A DNA stretch of 64,000 nucleotides from Bacteroidales bacterium (GTDB taxonomy: Bacteria > Bacteroidota > Bacteroidia > Bacteroidales > Bacteroidaceae): positions 62,001 to 126,000 of the forward strand of contig SUXS01000010.1 of assembly GCA_015060865.1 (NCBI GenBank). Direction: 5' to 3'. Both the position numbers and the translations under genes were made by a program. Shown here piece after piece: positions 18,252 through 26,748 of this stretch (within the stretch, counting starts at the first letter, position 1; each line of letters opens with the position of its first letter). The notes under the pieces are model-generated. The model was not told where the DNA came from. It worked only from the letters and a program-made list of their open reading frames with translations, and made no database searches.

Positions 18252-18252
18252 C
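18208..18252 (+). repeat. attR core, direct repeat copy 2
   Basis: Identical to 7512-7556. Confidence 0.95.
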
Positions 18253-18444
18253 CGAAAGACAAGATGCCAAATATCTGCAGAGATATTTGGCATCTTTCAT
18301 TTTACTATAGCAGTATCAGAAAGGCCTTCCATTCTCATCATACTTTTCTCATTTTATAACTACACTAAGAAAAACAACCAATTTATACCATTGCTCATAA
18401 AAAATATTTATATTTGCAAAAGAAAAAAATGAATTAGTATCACT

Positions 18445-19713
18445 ATGAAAAGACATTACTCCCTACTTTCTATTTTAGCCGTTGGAGCTGCACTCATTGC
18501 TTGCAACAAAGAAAATGCCATAGAGACTCCCGTGAACGACATCATGCAAGAGACCTCTGCCAACACTCATACCAGAGGCTTTGCAGAACCCGATGGAGCC
18601 AACCCGCTCAAAGGTACCCCTAGCGAAAACTTGAAGGCCATATTTGAAGCCACAGGCCCTGGGATCATCACCTCATTAGGAGAGATGAACATCACAGAAG
18701 AGCAATACAAGGAGCTTAAAGAGTTTACTGACAAACTTGTAGCGAACAACAACACGCAGATGGAGAAGTATAGGACAATATTTAGATGGGTATCTACTAA
18801 TCTAACTTTCAACGATTTCAGTAACCCAGATTGGTACCATATGGGCAACGATCCTTATGAAGTGTTCAAAAACAGAGTTGCAGTGTGCCAAGGATACTCA
18901 AATCTACTCACTGTAATGTGCTTCTCACAAGGAATCCCCACCGTGGTAGTCAATGGTTTTCTTGACACAGGCTATTACGAACTCGGGCATGCATGGGTAT
19001 ACACCTGCCCTGACAACACATGGATTGTAAGTGACCCCACAAACAAAGGATCGTATGAGATGAAAAACACAAGTACATACAAACATCTCAGACCGATGCA
19101 AGCTGATGTAGAGCTGTATTGGGACGGCAGTATCGTATATAATTACGCAAACTATTCAATCAACATAAAAGAAATACATACTGGTAGCGCCTCATTATCG
19201 ATTCCTTATAGCACATTAGGATTCGTCATCAGCTCATTCAACCCTACGATGGGAATCCCTGAAGATATCTCTGAAATCTATATAGGCAGAAACATTACTA
19301 CATTTGGAGAATCCTATAATATGGGTCTCAGCTATCACGGAACACATCTCCAGGCCATTCATGTAGATGAAAACAATCCCACCCTTATGGGGCATAAGGG
19401 AATTGTATATAAGCGCAATGGTGACGACCCACAACTCTACTATATTCCAGGAGGTATGTCTTTCATCGAATTGCTCCCGATGGAATTGGTAGACAAGAAC
19501 ACCATCTACAACCACACGAGCGTGGAGGAGATATATTTCCCAGAGGGGACCAAGCGCCTCGAGAGCTATGCTATAGAAAATTGTCCCAAGCTAAAGCGCA
19601 TCTATGTTCCTGTTAATGCCACAATAGCCAACAATGCCCTGTACAATGTACCAAAAAATGTGGACATAATAAGAGGAGTACCAAGTGGTATCACCAACAT
19701 TACGATGGATTAG
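18445..19713 (+). CDS. Lipoprotein with transglutaminase-like domain and C-terminal LRR_5-like segment
   Basis: Lipobox ALIACNK; NRVAVCQGYSNLLTVMCFSQGIPTVVVNG...GHAWVYTCPDNTWIVSDPT transglutaminase core. Confidence 0.85.
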   Translation: MKRHYSLLSILAVGAALIACNKENAIETPVNDIMQETSANTHTRGFAEPDGANPLKGTPSENLKAIFEATGPGIITSLGEMNITEEQYKELKEFTDKLVANNNTQMEKYRTIFRWVSTNLTFNDFSNPDWYHMGNDPYEVFKNRVAVCQGYSNLLTVMCFSQGIPTVVVNGFLDTGYYELGHAWVYTCPDNTWIVSDPTNKGSYEMKNTSTYKHLRPMQADVELYWDGSIVYNYANYSINIKEIHTGSASLSIPYSTLGFVISSFNPTMGIPEDISEIYIGRNITTFGESYNMGLSYHGTHLQAIHVDENNPTLMGHKGIVYKRNGDDPQLYYIPGGMSFIELLPMELVDKNTIYNHTSVEEIYFPEGTKRLESYAIENCPKLKRIYVPVNATIANNALYNVPKNVDIIRGVPSGITNITMD

Positions 19714-19798
19714 GCGTCTATCCCTCATGAAGCTATCACGACCGACATCACACTTCTAGGAAAACTATAAAACCATCATAGAACCAACCTATTAGACA

Positions 19799-22700
19799 AT
19801 GAAAATCATCCATTCATGCATCGTAGTTTCTTTCATTTCAGTGTGCGCTATGGCAACTGAAAACGACATTACTCAACAATATATCACGAATGCCTCGTTT
19901 GAGGCCAATGCCGTGACCAGTCTTGCTGAAGTGACAAACTCTGCCGATGGGCGTCGCGGCTGGACACTGGCCAATCCTACAGGCTGGGCGGTGAGCGGCA
20001 CCGCAGTGACGCAGCTGCTGGTGAAGGCCGACTGTTATGCCGACAATAACTTTGGCCTAGTGACTACTATCGCTGATGGCGAAGCGGCCTACTACCTGCG
20101 TCAAGGATGGGCCGAGGGTACGACCAAGGTGGCGCAAACCTTGAAGAATCTGCCTGCAGGCAAGTACAAACTCACCATAGACCATCGCACGGGGTATGCC
20201 AACAGTGCTTCCTCATCGCTCACCCTCTCGGTGGGTGCTACCGCAGTGACCGAGAGCTTCGTGCAGGGCAGTGAGGGCTTCTTTGCTACGGCTCCGTGGA
20301 AGACGACCGAGGTGGTGTTCTCGACAGCCTCGGTAGGCGATGTGGAGATTGCCGTGAAGGCCGATTGGCTCTCAGGCGGCAGCTGCGTGATGATGGACAA
20401 TATACGTCTCTACGAACTTCCCGACGACTATGTGGAGCCCGAGCAACCTGACGAGACCGACGTGGAGAGTCCCACCGAGGGTGTCATCACCCACGACTTC
20501 GTGCCCGAGGCGCAGATGAAGGACGACCTGCTGCAGATGCTGGCTAACTTCAGCCTCTGGATGAAGAACGATTTCCAGCCATGCGAGGCTCCCAATAGCA
20601 TAGGTGAGGTGTGTGGCTGCTTCCGTGGTGAGAACACCATGGCCAACGATGAGCGTGGCGTGCGCCCCAATGCTGACCTCTCGATGATATGTGCCTTCCT
20701 GGTGAAGTATGCCAAGGATAAGGTGACCCTGCCCGAGGGTGTGACATGGGCCGAGGTGGAGGATATGGCCATGCAGTCACTTGTGTTTGCCTACTCTACC
20801 CACAAGGCCAACCGCCTCAAGGTGTGCAAGGGCAACAACTACTGGGGCTCAACGAGCAAGAACGATTACACATGGGAATCATCGCTTTGGGCCATGTCGG
20901 TAGCCTACTCGGCCTACTTCCAGTGGGACAAGCTTACCGACGAACAGAAGGGTTACATCTACGCCCTGCTCAAGGCCGAGTGTAACTACGAGCTGGAGCG
21001 CTCTATCCCCACGGGATATGCCTCTGACTCCAAGGCCGAGGAGAATGGCTGGGAGGCCGACGTGCTGGCTGCAGCTCTGGGTCTCTTCCCCAACGACGAG
21101 TTGGCACCGAGGTGGTTTGCCCGCCTACGTGAATTTGCCATCAATAGCTATTCACACTATGCCGATGCTACGGACAAGACCGTCATCGACCCCGACTATG
21201 ACAACACCACTGTGGCCGACCTCTATAAGGGCAAGAATCTCTACGACGATTTCACCTTGCAGAATCACAACCTCTTCCATACCAGCTACCAGAACGTGGT
21301 GATGCAGGAGTTGGGCGAGGCTGCCCTGGCGCTGAAGATGTTTCAGCTGGGTACCACAGGCGTGGAGAAGTGGCGCACCAATGCTCTGATGCACAACAAC
21401 CAAGAGGTGATGGACGAGGTGCTCAACTGGCTGGCTTTGGCCGATGGCGAACTGGCCATGCCCAACGGCAATGACTGGAGCCTCTTCCTCTTTGACCAAA
21501 TAACCTCGTACTCTACGATGGCCTGTTTCCTGCGCGACCCCAATGCACTCATGCTCGAGAACATGGCCTATAAGTATATCAAGGCACGTCAGCAGACCAC
21601 TGCCGATGGCTCATGGTTGCTCAATGCCGATGTGGGTGCCCGCCGTATGGGTGTGGAGGCTCACCGCGTGATGATGACTTGGCTGATGCACGAGACGCTC
21701 TCCACGGCCAATCTCACGGCAACGGTGTGGAGCGACTTCAACGCCCGCTATGCCGATGCCAAGGTGTTCGACACACAGAATATCGTACGTGCTGCCACGG
21801 ACGACCGCTTCACCTGCTTTTCATGGAGCACCGGATTGAAGAGCTACACGGGCTATGTGGCAGCCAACAGTCCCGATAAGAACAAGATCATCGTGCCCTA
21901 CCGTGCCAACAATACGGGTAACTTCCTCGGCTGGTATACCGTGAGCGGTAAAGGCACCAATGCCACTCCTGTGGTGAGCGGCATCTATGACCTGCGCGGC
22001 AACAGCTACACCATGAATGGAGAACTCAACACCAACGACGCTACGCTCAACAATCGCTTTGCCATCTATTCCACACCGGGCAACGCCGTCATCTACCTCG
22101 ACTATGTACGTGGCAATGCTGCCGGCACTATCACCCGTGAGCAGGGTGGACTGATGGCCATCAGCGTGGACCCGATGATGAAGGGGAAGAGGACGATGTA
22201 TAGTCAACAGTCAGCGGTCGACGGTCTACAGTCTGTACAGCTCGATGGTAGCTCGCTTACCACATGGCAGACTCCGTGGGTCAACGTAGACAATGAGCTG
22301 GGTATCGTGTCGAAGAGTGCCCGCAGCATGGCCTTTGGTGACCGTTCGCTTAACAACTCCATTCACACGGCCAAGCTATACCCCTCTTACTCGGCAGAGA
22401 GCCGCAACTTCAGTGCTGGTGAGGTGGTAGACCGCCGTCATATCATCTACTATAGCAATATGGATGCTGCAACTACGCAGACCATGAGCGAGGCGCTGCA
22501 GGTGCTTACCGACCGCATTCCCGAGGGCTGGAATGGTGTCATCGCTCCCGACCCCGACGGTGCATATTACCTCCTGCTCTCCAACTTCGTGAGCGACCGC
22601 AAGTGTGCCCTCACCGAGGTGGCTTGTCCGCTGGGAGCTCCGGTATTTGGCTCGCCGACCTCTATCGCCGATAGCAAGTCGGCTGCTGAGTTCGTAGCCG

Positions 22701-23836
22701 AGATCAACCACTCGGTGAGTGAGACGCTGCGTGTGTTCGTCAAGGGCGATGGACTCACCGCACTACAAGATCCCGTCGACTCATGTGCCGCCTACCTCGC
22801 CACTACAGGCAAGCAACCGACCGAGGTCACGGTGAGCATCGTATCGGGTGATACCGTAGCTACAGGCACCTTCACCTTCAGCGGCTCTGTCAAGGTGAGC
22901 GTCGAGGGTACCACACTCAAAGTAGAGGAGGCGTCCTTCCCCGAGGATGGTAGCGTAAATTTTAATGAGGGTTATACCGATATCACCGCTGAAATGCTGA
23001 CCAATGCCAGTTTTGAAGACGATGCCACCTATGGCAATGCGGGTGGCAACGTGACGTTGGGCAGCACGGTCTATAACCCTTGCTATGTGAACGCGGTGAA
23101 AGCAAAAGATTCGAAATACCCCAATGTGCTCCCCGTGGAGGGATGGACAGCAAAGGCCTCGCTCAGTGGGGGTTCCAACTATGCTCGCATGTACTCCATG
23201 CCTTATAGCACTACGATGTATTGTGTGAGTCCATCCAATGTGGGCAACTATGCTGCCCAGTGTGCCCGCCCGCTGATGGACGACAGCTGTGGTATGCGCT
23301 GCCTCACGGTGCTCAACTCATGGACATCGGGTACCAACCGTATAGTGCAGTCGGTGACCCTCCCTGCCGGAGACTACCGCCTGCTCATCGATATGCGCTA
23401 CGAGTGCACCAACCAACAGAGCAACGATGGCAGCCGTGTGGTGGCTTCGGGCAATACCAATACATCATATACCGGTATCAAGTATGCCGGAACCACAGAC
23501 TATCGTTACCCTGCGGAGAATGCCTCTTGGGGACTCATACCCTATGACTTCACCCTTACCGAGCAGGGTGAGGTGGAGATAAGCCTTGGCTTTGCTACCT
23601 CAGCTAGTGTAGGTGCAGCCAACAATACGCTGCTGTATATCGACAATGTGCGCCTACTGAAGAAGAATACCAATGTGGAGAGTGCCATCAATCCTATAGA
23701 GGATAACAAGCATGTCGACGTATACAGTCTACAGGGAGTGCGTCTACGTACCCACGTATCGAAAGCCAATGCTACAAAGGGCCTCGACAAAGGGATTTAT
23801 TTGGTAGGTGGCAAGAAGATGGCAAACAATGAATAA
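19799..23836 (+). CDS. Large secreted multidomain protein, polysaccharide-lyase-like central region with N- and C-terminal binding-like modules
   Basis: Signal peptide; two ITNASFE(A/D)-type modules; central helical then beta region; C-terminal tail DVYSLQGVRLRTHV...GLDKGIYLVGGKKM. Enzyme family not certain. Confidence 0.6.
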   Translation: MKIIHSCIVVSFISVCAMATENDITQQYITNASFEANAVTSLAEVTNSADGRRGWTLANPTGWAVSGTAVTQLLVKADCYADNNFGLVTTIADGEAAYYLRQGWAEGTTKVAQTLKNLPAGKYKLTIDHRTGYANSASSSLTLSVGATAVTESFVQGSEGFFATAPWKTTEVVFSTASVGDVEIAVKADWLSGGSCVMMDNIRLYELPDDYVEPEQPDETDVESPTEGVITHDFVPEAQMKDDLLQMLANFSLWMKNDFQPCEAPNSIGEVCGCFRGENTMANDERGVRPNADLSMICAFLVKYAKDKVTLPEGVTWAEVEDMAMQSLVFAYSTHKANRLKVCKGNNYWGSTSKNDYTWESSLWAMSVAYSAYFQWDKLTDEQKGYIYALLKAECNYELERSIPTGYASDSKAEENGWEADVLAAALGLFPNDELAPRWFARLREFAINSYSHYADATDKTVIDPDYDNTTVADLYKGKNLYDDFTLQNHNLFHTSYQNVVMQELGEAALALKMFQLGTTGVEKWRTNALMHNNQEVMDEVLNWLALADGELAMPNGNDWSLFLFDQITSYSTMACFLRDPNALMLENMAYKYIKARQQTTADGSWLLNADVGARRMGVEAHRVMMTWLMHETLSTANLTATVWSDFNARYADAKVFDTQNIVRAATDDRFTCFSWSTGLKSYTGYVAANSPDKNKIIVPYRANNTGNFLGWYTVSGKGTNATPVVSGIYDLRGNSYTMNGELNTNDATLNNRFAIYSTPGNAVIYLDYVRGNAAGTITREQGGLMAISVDPMMKGKRTMYSQQSAVDGLQSVQLDGSSLTTWQTPWVNVDNELGIVSKSARSMAFGDRSLNNSIHTAKLYPSYSAESRNFSAGEVVDRRHIIYYSNMDAATTQTMSEALQVLTDRIPEGWNGVIAPDPDGAYYLLLSNFVSDRKCALTEVACPLGAPVFGSPTSIADSKSAAEFVAEINHSVSETLRVFVKGDGLTALQDPVDSCAAYLATTGKQPTEVTVSIVSGDTVATGTFTFSGSVKVSVEGTTLKVEEASFPEDGSVNFNEGYTDITAEMLTNASFEDDATYGNAGGNVTLGSTVYNPCYVNAVKAKDSKYPNVLPVEGWTAKASLSGGSNYARMYSMPYSTTMYCVSPSNVGNYAAQCARPLMDDSCGMRCLTVLNSWTSGTNRIVQSVTLPAGDYRLLIDMRYECTNQQSNDGSRVVASGNTNTSYTGIKYAGTTDYRYPAENASWGLIPYDFTLTEQGEVEISLGFATSASVGAANNTLLYIDNVRLLKKNTNVESAINPIEDNKHVDVYSLQGVRLRTHVSKANATKGLDKGIYLVGGKKMANNE
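22202..22236. repeat. Heptanucleotide array (5 units RGTCNNN) inside the 1345-aa CDS
   Basis: agtcaac agtcagc ggtcgac ggtctac agtctgt, encoding SQQSAVDGLQSV. Confidence 0.75.
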
Positions 23837-23869
23837 TCGACCTTTAACCTATTTGATTCATAACCTTAT

Positions 23870-24772
23870 ATGAAAGAGAACAACAAGGCTATAGTTCTAG
23901 CTATAGCCGCTGTACTGAGTTGGTCTACCGTAGCAACAGCTTTCAAAGTTGCCCTTACCCATCTCACCCACTTCGAGATGTTACTGGTGGCCAGCATCAC
24001 CTCATTACTCATCTTTGCAGTAGTACTAACCATACAACGCAAGTGGAATGACATCAAGGCTCTCCCCAAACATATGTGGGGATATTTTGCTTTATTGGGG
24101 CTACTCAATCCCGTAGCCTACTATCTTGTTCTGTTCAAGTCGTACGACCTCCTACCTGCCCAAATAGCACAGCCCGTCAATTATATATGGCCAGTATTGT
24201 TGGTCGTACTATTAGCTATTTTCACCAAGCAGCCTATTCCTGCAAAGAAATATATCGGCATGTTGGTTTCATTGGGTGGGCTGATAGTCATCTCTGTGGG
24301 AGGGAAGCAAATTAAAGGGGATATGGGCACCCCTGCCTATGGGCTGCTACTCGGTGTGATGAGTGCCTTCCTCTGGGCCACCTACTGGATGGTAAACAAC
24401 AAGAACAAGCACAAGACCGATGCCACCATAGCTTGCTTCATGAGTTTTCTTTTTGGGAGCATCTATCTTAGTATAGGTGCCTCGGTAGTAGGGGTAAACC
24501 TTAACACTATACCCGGCATCCTTTCGGGCATGTATGTTGGAGCCTTCGAGATGGGTATCCCTTTCATTTGCTTCGGTTTGGCCATACGCAAGACCACCAA
24601 CCCAGCTCTCATCAACCAGCTATGCTATCTATCTCCTTTCTTATCGCTATTCTTTGTATCCACGATTCTAGGCGAACAGATTGTTCCTACGACCTATATA
24701 GGCCTAGTGCTGATTGTCGCCGGAATCATATTCAACGAATATTGCGTAAAAGGAGCAAACAGCAAGAGATAA
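23870..24772 (+). CDS. EamA/DMT-family transporter
   Basis: Ten-TM hydrophobic protein; AVLSWSTVATAFKVAL...FLWATYWMVNNKNK... Confidence 0.88.
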   Translation: MKENNKAIVLAIAAVLSWSTVATAFKVALTHLTHFEMLLVASITSLLIFAVVLTIQRKWNDIKALPKHMWGYFALLGLLNPVAYYLVLFKSYDLLPAQIAQPVNYIWPVLLVVLLAIFTKQPIPAKKYIGMLVSLGGLIVISVGGKQIKGDMGTPAYGLLLGVMSAFLWATYWMVNNKNKHKTDATIACFMSFLFGSIYLSIGASVVGVNLNTIPGILSGMYVGAFEMGIPFICFGLAIRKTTNPALINQLCYLSPFLSLFFVSTILGEQIVPTTYIGLVLIVAGIIFNEYCVKGANSKR

Positions 24773-24822
24773 TCCTAATCTCCACGCAAGCCCCCCTCGC
24801 GCCACTCTATTACCTATTATAA

Positions 24823-25182
24823 AAATGGCATACGGGGCCATGCCCGTTGCCTATCTTGTAGGCAGCACCGTGGATGATGGCATTGTTGATGTATGCTTTC
24901 GCCGCGCGAGCGGCTTCGGTAAGCGGGAGCCCCCTGGCCAGTTGGGCTGCAAAAGCGCTTGAGAGGGTACAGCCTGTACCGCGGGAATGTTTTTTGGGGG
25001 GAGATGACTCGCCCAGTGGCATCAGGTCGCTCTTCAGCACGACGATGGCGCTGTCCTCGATGAGCTTGTGCCCCGAGGTGGATAACACCGCCTGCAGCGG
25101 CTTCACGCACTATCCAAGCCATGTCGCGACCACCCGAAAGGGGGCGGTCGGTGACAAAGTAAAGGGAGAGGTCAAAGGGTTT
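24823..25182 (-). pseudogene. Collapsed remnant of a second thiE-thiD fusion
   Basis: Near-identical blocks to the 3' and 5' ends of 26749-28242 joined across deletions; fragments [49 protein letters not shown]. Confidence 0.92.
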
Positions 25183-25224
25183 GAGTTGTGAGTTATGAAT
25201 TTTTCAGTTTTCAATTCTCAATTA
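25183..25224. repeat. Heptanucleotide array (6 units) in the thi remnant
   Basis: gagttgt gagttat gaatttt tcagttt tcaattc tcaatta. Confidence 0.75.
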
Positions 25225-25452
25225 GTTTGTCTTCCTATCATAAAGAACTCCAGCTCCAGGGCCAGCCTTCGGCGAAGATGCGGCGCATGAGTGCCTGCTT
25301 CTCGGGAGTGCAGTTCTCGGCCAGGCGGTCGATGAGGCCGACTACGTAGTTGGTAGCCTCATCCATCTCGGGCGAGCTGCGAGCACTACGGGCACGTCCA
25401 GCGTGTCGGTATAGTGACGTAGGAAACGGGTGTAGCGCAGCATGGAGGGCTT
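25225..25452 (-). pseudogene. Remnant of the thiM-tenA fusion, C-terminal portion with internal deletion
   Basis: MDEATNYVVGLIDRLAENCTPEKQALMRRIFAEG matches TenA C-terminus of 28270-29718; joins to the ...GCGAGCACTACGGGCACGTCCAGCG block. Confidence 0.9.
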
Positions 25453-25657
25453 GGCCACCTTTGAGGGTGAGGAGTATTATTGGGTAGTACACCCACTCGA
25501 CGGCACTACCAACTATATCAATGGTCTTTCGCCTTATGCCGTGAGCATAGCCGTATCACCGACTTTAGTGGAAGCAACTCTTTTACTATGGGCGACAACA
25601 TTGTAGCCACCAACGGATGTTTCCACGACGAGATGCTACGTTTGGTACAGATGTAGC
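25453..25657 (+). pseudogene. Inositol-monophosphatase family remnant
   Basis: Plus-strand LATFEGEEYYWVVHPLDGTTNYINGLSPYAVSIAVS, then in another frame TDFSGSNSFTMGDNIVATNGCFHDEMLRLVQM-tag. Confidence 0.8.
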
Positions 25658-25805
25658 ATCTATCCCAACTGATCTTCTCTATGCATATAAATAGGAGGCG
25701 ACCCTCACGGGCAGCCTCCATAAAGAAGTCTCAAAAAACATGATAGGAATTATTCTATCATCGTCACAAAGGTAGCTTATAACATTACTTTTAACCGAAC
25801 AAAAA

Positions 25806-25849
25806 GCGTGACATTTGCGTGACATGGGCGTGACATTTGCGTGACACGG
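25806..25849. repeat. Four 11-bp direct repeats GCGTGACAYKK
   Basis: gcgtgacattt gcgtgacatgg gcgtgacattt gcgtgacacgg. Confidence 0.95.
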
Positions 25850-25867
25850 CTGTATTATCTATCAAAA

Positions 25868-25936
25868 AACCAGCCAAGGGGTGTTGGCAGGTTTGGCATT
25901 CGTTTCCAAGAACCTGCCAGAGGGCGTTGGCCGGTT
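25868..25936. repeat. Two related 26-nt hairpins
   Basis: AACCAGCCAAGGGGTGTTGGCAGGTT (25868-25893) and AACCTGCCAGAGGGCGTTGGCCGGTT (25911-25936). Confidence 0.8.
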
Positions 25937-25983
25937 TCTCTTTAGTGTCGCTGCAACGTTCTCATAATGAAAGGATAAGAAGT

Positions 25984-26318
25984 CTATACAATTACATTTT
26001 TGCCGCCTGGCAGGTTTTTATATTTTCATCTTTATCTGCAAATCAATAAAATCTGCAGTAAGAAATTAAGTACGACAAACTATTCATTTTCAAAATACTA
26101 ACCATTCAAAAGTTTTTTTCATCGCGAAGAGAATACTTTACCCTCGCGAGAAGAATAGTTTATCTTCGCGAAGAGAATAGATTATTCTCGCGAAGGTAAT
26201 GTGTAGTGCAACCATAGAATAGAGACAAATGTCCTGCAAATCATCACCGAAGGCACTATACAACTGCAAATAGAGGGCTACAAAAAAACTGCCACCCGGC
26301 AAAAATGTAATTGCATAG
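25984..26318. repeat. MITE-like noncoding unit bounded by inverted repeats
   Basis: CTATACAATTACATTTTTGCCGCCTGGCAGGTTTTT left; right end reverse complement CTATGCAATTACATTTTTGCCGGGTGGCAGTTTTTT. Confidence 0.65.
26122..26201. repeat. 22-bp direct repeats starting with TCGCGA (about 3.6 copies)
   Basis: tcgcgaagagaatactttaccc tcgcgagaagaatagtttatct tcgcgaagagaatagattattc tcgcgaaggtaatg. Confidence 0.92.
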
Positions 26319-26439
26319 GGTGGCAGTAGGGGCTACAATAATCCCATTTATGGATAATTTGCGGATAATTGCCAGCGACCTAAAGGTTCACGGAAATTTA
26401 TGTTGAAAAAGGAAGGAAACACAAAGGCTTTGTATACAC

Positions 26440-26715
26440 CTACCCTTTCTCGCCGAATATCACCTGATAGAGGTCGGTGGGTAGTTTCTTGCGGATACGC
26501 TCCTTGCGCTTGCGAATGGTGGTGGGAGTAGTGTGGCCGATGTAGGCAATGACATTGTTGCTATAGCCCAGATAGGTGCAGAAGCAGCATACCAGCTCTT
26601 GATCATTCAGTTCAAGTCCCTCGTGCAGCGTGCTGCAAGCCTCCTTGAAGGAGTCGAACAGCGTGCTCTCCACATCACGAGTAGCCGGTGGTATTCTCAA
26701 AAGCGCAGCGACCAT
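26440..26715 (-). pseudogene. C-terminal fragment of a LuxR-type HTH regulator
   Basis: LNDQELVCCFCTYLGYSNNVIAYIGHTTPTTIRKRKERIRKKLP; sensory/TPR N-terminal region absent. Confidence 0.65.
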
Positions 26716-26748
26716 CGGAGTAAAAATACCCCGATGAAATGGGCGTTT

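Larger units (their letters stand above)
7512..18252 (+). mobile_element. tRNA-integrated genomic island / integrative mobilizable element-like
   Basis: 45-bp perfect direct repeat at both ends, tyrosine integrase adjacent to attL, element-type genes between; no relaxase or transfer genes recognised. Confidence 0.88.

Noticed and set aside
24810-25122. Two overlapping ORFs (98 and 101 aa) as new small proteins
   Set aside because: Both are out-of-phase fragments of ThiD and ThiE within the collapsed duplicate.
26122-26201. CRISPR array
   Set aside because: Repeats are directly adjacent 22-bp units with no unique spacers and no cas genes nearby. Same applies to 25806-25849 and 30298-30364.
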